From contig DFPL01000211.1 of assembly GCA_002377245.1 (NCBI GenBank), forward strand, positions 1 through 8,232: a stretch of 8,232 nucleotides of DNA, written 5' to 3'. A program made the translations under genes and the position numbers. This DNA is from Enterobacteriaceae bacterium UBA3516. Its GTDB lineage: Bacteria > Pseudomonadota > Gammaproteobacteria > Enterobacterales > Enterobacteriaceae. Positions 6,284 to 8,232 of the stretch are shown here, piece after piece; the first letter of the stretch is position 1; each line of letters starts with the position of its first letter. The notes below the pieces were generated by a model, which was given only the letters and a program-made list of their open reading frames with translations, was not told the origin of the DNA and made no database searches.

Positions 6284-6354
6284 TAACAACAGCAAGACTT
6301 ACCCGCGCGGGGAAGCCAGAAATAAAAAATTAAAAACAGGCAGAGAGAAGGAGA

Positions 6355-6453
6355 CTAAAGCGCGTTGCGCCAGTGTTGTTCACCGCACAGCAGGCAGGTA
6401 GAGGAGAGAGGGAGGGAACGACCAGAAATAAACGTTCTGAACAGATTATCCAT
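6355..6453 (-). CDS. mdtU: Upstream ORF in the mdtJI leader (MdtU-like)
   Basis: A 32-codon ORF starts at ATG 6453 (MDNLFRTFISGR) and ends ...EQHWRNAL followed by TAG, 92 bases before the mdtJ start. As I recall, E. coli has a conserved small ORF of similar size, mdtU, at this spot, and its translation is needed for spermidine-dependent mdtJI expression. The symbol is assigned from position, size and strand; I could not align the sequences. A stop codon lies 10 codons upstream in frame and no alternative start intervenes, so the ATG is the only start. The ribosome binding site is poor (GGGA about 11 bases away). The middle is very C/T-rich and contains a CLLC pair of cysteines. The peptide probably acts in cis through its translation. 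Confidence 0.6.
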   Translation of the reverse strand: MDNLFRTFISGRSLPLSSTCLLCGEQHWRNAL

Positions 6454-6600
6454 AAAATTACAATTCCCGCGCGTTGCTTCTCATCGTGGCGGAACGATTG
6501 TCCTCAGTAGTCAAACACGGCATATTTCTACCATAAGTGAGATTTTTCGCACAAGTCATTTTCACTTCTTTACGCCGGGAACAAATGCAGGGTTGGCTAT

Positions 6601-6634
6601 AAAACGCGCGCCCCTTTTTACACGGGGGGCGCAC
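6601..6634 (-). terminator. Terminator after the AI-2E-family permease gene
   Basis: On the minus strand a GC-rich stem, gtgcgcccc (6634-6626) with ggggcgcgc (6614-6606), includes one G-U pair and closes an 11-base loop. It is followed by gtttt. The T tract is short, so termination may be incomplete and some transcripts could run on into the mdtJI leader on the same strand. Confidence 0.7.
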
Positions 6635-6650
6635 TTAAGAATAATTCTAA

Positions 6651-7726
6651 TTATTGCCCGGCTTTTTCTGCTATTGCCTTTTCCTCGGCCAGTAAATTCC
6701 AGGATGAGATAAATAGACCTGCAATCATTGGCCCCAAAACAAAACCGTTAATACCGAAGAATTGCAGACCACCCAGCGTGGTGAGCAAAATTAAATAATC
6801 CGGCATCCGGGTATCTTTACCCACCAGCAGCGGGCGCAGAATATTATCAGCAAGCCCGACCACAATCACAAAATAGAGCGTTAAGGCAATGGCTGTACCC
6901 GTTGCGCCCGTTGAGAACAGGAAAATCACCGCCGGGATCCAGATTATCGCCGTCCCCACCGCCGGGATAAGCGACATGAACGCCATCAGCGCCGCCCACA
7001 ACAAGCTGCCGTCAAAGCCAGCAAACCAGAAGGCCGCCCCACCGAGACCACCCTGCACAATCGCCACCACCAGCGTGCCTTTTACCGTTGCACGGGAGAC
7101 GCCGGCAAATTTATGGAACAGGCGACGTGTAATTTTATCGTTCAATGGAATGGCGACAAAAATTTTGCGCACCAGGGTTGAACCGTCTTTGAGTAAAAAG
7201 AACAGCAGGTACACCATCATACAAAAGCCGATGGTCAGCCCAAGCGTATTTTTACCAATAATTACTGCGCTGCCCGCCAGATAGCGCCCGGCGCCTAATG
7301 CCGCACCGGAGATTTTTTCCCGGATGGCACTGACCGTAGCAAAGTTGTTATCCCGCAAGTAGCCTTTCGCCCAGTCGGGTAAATAACTGATGCCGTCGCT
7401 TAATAATTGTGCAAATCGGTGGTATTGCTTTGCAAGCGTTGATATAGCGCATTCAATTCAACAATCAGTGATGAAATAACCACCATCAACGGAATAAATA
7501 CGATGACGCAAATAAGCGCCACGGTGATGAGCGAAGCGATGCCATCGCGTCCACGCAATAGCGCGCTAAGTTTAATACGCAAGGGGTAAAAAATAAGTGC
7601 GAGGATTACCGCCCAAATAATAGCCGAATAATAAGGTTGAATCAGGGTGAAAAACGCTACGCTGACCAGGAGTAACAGCACAATAAAAAAGAAATTATTT
7701 ACTTTCAACGTCGTCATATTCGCCAT
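6651..7726 (-). pseudogene. AI-2E-family permease, broken by a one-base frameshift
   Basis: Two minus-strand frames together make one AI-2E-family (PF01594) permease. The first, from ATG 7726, gives 108 residues with three hydrophobic segments and stops at 7400 after ...LQSNTTDLHNY. The second continues as ...LLSDGISYLPDWAKGYLRDN and runs to 6651 through the family's C-terminal half (SLIPAVGTAIIWIPAV, then VGLADNILRPLLVGK, GINGFVLGPMIAG). Restoring one A at the tt of 7407-7408 would join them as LHKLLSD and give about 358 residues, the normal family size. The C-terminal half has no start codon or ribosome binding site of its own beyond a TTG at 7358. The type is closer to YdiK-like members than to TqsA, and the orientation differs from E. 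coli tqsA. A sequencing error is possible. Confidence 0.78.
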
Positions 7727-7747
7727 CCATTGGTTAATCTGTTGATA

Positions 7748-7776
7748 AGTGTAGTGTGTATCTTATTGATTGTAAA
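7748..7776 (-). promoter_or_regulatory. Promoter of the AI-2E-family permease gene
   Basis: On the minus strand TTTACA (7776-7771) matches the -35 consensus at five of six positions. It is followed after exactly 17 bases by TACACT (7753-7748), four of six for the -10. Transcription would start near 7741, about 15 bases before the ATG at 7726. No good ribosome binding site precedes that ATG. An in-frame ATG at 7717 has GGA 9 bases upstream and is an alternative start. Confidence 0.55.
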
Positions 7777-8021
7777 AAGCCTGGCCGGGGAACAGGGAAT
7801 GAATGATGCGCCAGATGGCGTTTATTGAGGGCAGTACATGAAAATGGTGAGCTCGCTTATCCCCTCACCCTGGCTCTCACGTTTTACAGCGATAACACTG
7901 CGCCATGAGAACACAACAGTTAAAGCGACGGCTGGGTCCGGCTGAAAATCGACGAAGCGTATCCGCAGGGCCGGGGCGACGCGTAGGGATGCGCGGCGAG
8001 GGCGGATTTACAGGGACGTTA

Positions 8022-8050
8022 CCTTCGAGCGTGCCCGATACGCACGAAGG
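8022..8050. repeat. Long imperfect hairpin
   Basis: The arms ccttcg-a-gcgt (8022-8032) and acgc-a-cgaagg (8040-8050) pair as 6 bp, one A-A mismatch and 4 bp, with a 7-base loop (gcccgat). No T tract follows on either strand. It sits 23 bases before repeat copy B and may be a module of the same larger element; copy A lacks an evident equivalent. Confidence 0.6.
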
Positions 8051-8073
8051 AATATGCGTAGTGAACCGCGCCA

Positions 8074-8182
8074 GCGGCGATTTTACTGGCCGGGAGCCCG
8101 GGTCGCCAGGGCGGTGGCGGTGGACAGCCCTGGAACGTCTACGGGCCCTGCGGCCATAGAAAAACAACGCACAAAAGCTGAA
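8074..8182 (+). repeat. Structured intergenic repeat, copy B
   Basis: This is the partner of copy A (79-187) in the same orientation, about 80% identical. The stem ccagggcggt (8106-8115) with acagccctgg (8124-8133) closes an 8-base loop as in copy A. The seventh pair is C-G (8112/8127) here and T-A (117/132) in copy A, a compensatory change; the eighth is a G-A mismatch here. The two copies enclose all genes of the window, but no transposase or target duplication is visible, so I do not call a mobile element. Confidence 0.7.
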
Positions 8183-8232
8183 AGGAGGCACATCCAGATC
8201 CGTATGATGCCGATGACAGCAAGCCTAAGACC

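Larger units (their letters stand above)
6263..6650 (-). other. mdtJI leader region and spacer
   Basis: These 388 bases between the mdtJ start and the permease stop hold, in minus-strand order, the permease terminator (6601-6634), an AT-rich promoter-like stretch (about 6500-6570), a 32-codon upstream ORF (6453-6355) and a pyrimidine-rich segment with T-rich runs (about 6321-6350). Last come a GC palindrome (cccgcgcggg, around 6302-6311) and the mdtJ ribosome binding site. I could not fix a promoter: TATGGT and TAGAAA near 6524-6536 are possible -10 boxes and TTGTGC near 6553 a possible -35. The long leader resembles that of E. coli mdtJI. Confidence 0.6.
7727..8232. other. Gene-free right end with repeat sequence
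   Basis: After the permease promoter I find no credible gene. The stretch holds a fragment of the ccctcaccct motif (7861-7878), a GC-rich block (about 7960-8010), a long hairpin (8022-8050) and repeat copy B (8074-8182). The long frames on both strands over 7877-8191 translate to arginine/proline-rich low-complexity sequence that partly mirrors the one over copy A, so they are repeat-derived. At the very end a GGAGG (8184-8188) and ATGs at 8204 and 8207 might begin a gene outside the window, but the spacing of 15 bases or more is too long. Confidence 0.65.

Noticed and set aside
6263..6295. Upstream ATG at 6295 as the mdtJ start
   Set aside because: It would add MLLLFSSRRRR, which is absent from the family, and it would place the excellent AGGAG inside the coding region.
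6365..6712. Plus-strand 115-codon frame antisense to the mdtJI leader
   Set aside because: It runs across a terminator and into the end of the permease gene on the other strand, with no recognisable domain; the leader architecture explains the region better.
6651..7358. The 235-residue C-terminal half of the permease as an independent gene
   Set aside because: Its only start is a TTG without a ribosome binding site, and the protein would begin mid-family. The preceding residues continue the same domain in this frame.
6651..7726. Calling the permease tqsA from its position next to mdtJI
   Set aside because: The sequence motifs and orientation do not match E. coli TqsA, so only the family is assigned.
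79..8182. The two flanking repeats as ends of a composite mobile element
   Set aside because: They are only about 80% identical, lack terminal inverted repeats and target duplications, and enclose core enterobacterial genes without a transposase or integrase.
7877..8191. Minus-strand 104-codon frame and the overlapping plus-strand 84-codon frame
   Set aside because: They overlap the hairpin and repeat copy B, look like no family I recognise, and have biased composition typical of GC-rich non-coding sequence.
8184..8232. Start of a plus-strand gene at the right edge
   Set aside because: The GGAGG is 15 bases or more from the first ATG, and fewer than 10 codons are visible, so there is nothing to identify.

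Overview
The window reads as a chromosomal segment of an Enterobacteriaceae member (E. coli / Enterobacter / Klebsiella relatives). The evidence is recognisable asr, ydgU, ydgD, mdtI and mdtJ genes in the order they have in E. coli, E. coli-like promoter and terminator signals, and moderate GC with AT-rich intergenic patches. I cannot name the genus.

Layout, left to right. Positions 1-318 hold no credible gene but carry a structured intergenic repeat (copy A) and a GC-rich hairpin. A divergent pair follows: an XRE-type HTH/cupin regulator on the minus strand and a stand-alone B3/B4-domain protein on the plus strand. Only 43 bases separate them, and they contain a consensus -10 box and a repeated octamer. 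Next is the acid-shock block: an RstA-like box, asr with an internal 75-bp tandem duplication, a strong terminator, and the 27-residue ydgU immediately after it. Then comes ydgD, a secreted trypsin-like protease. It abuts tail to tail (1 base apart) a 721-residue CHASE4-GGDEF-EAL membrane protein that E. coli K-12 lacks at this place.

The minus-strand half continues with the spermidine exporter operon mdtJ-mdtI. A 32-codon upstream ORF in its leader looks like the mdtU regulatory ORF. The last gene is an AI-2E-family permease broken by a one-base frameshift. A gene-free stretch of about 500 bases (7727-8232) closes the window, with a second copy (B) of the structured repeat and a long hairpin.

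Working themes are envelope and acid or polyamine stress (Asr, YdgD, MdtJI) and c-di-GMP signalling. I see no phage, CRISPR, toxin-antitoxin or insertion-sequence machinery. The best leads are the mdtJI leader (uORF plus a hairpin covering the ribosome binding site), the paired repeats with a compensatory base change, the divergent regulator/B3-B4 pair, and the frameshifted permease.
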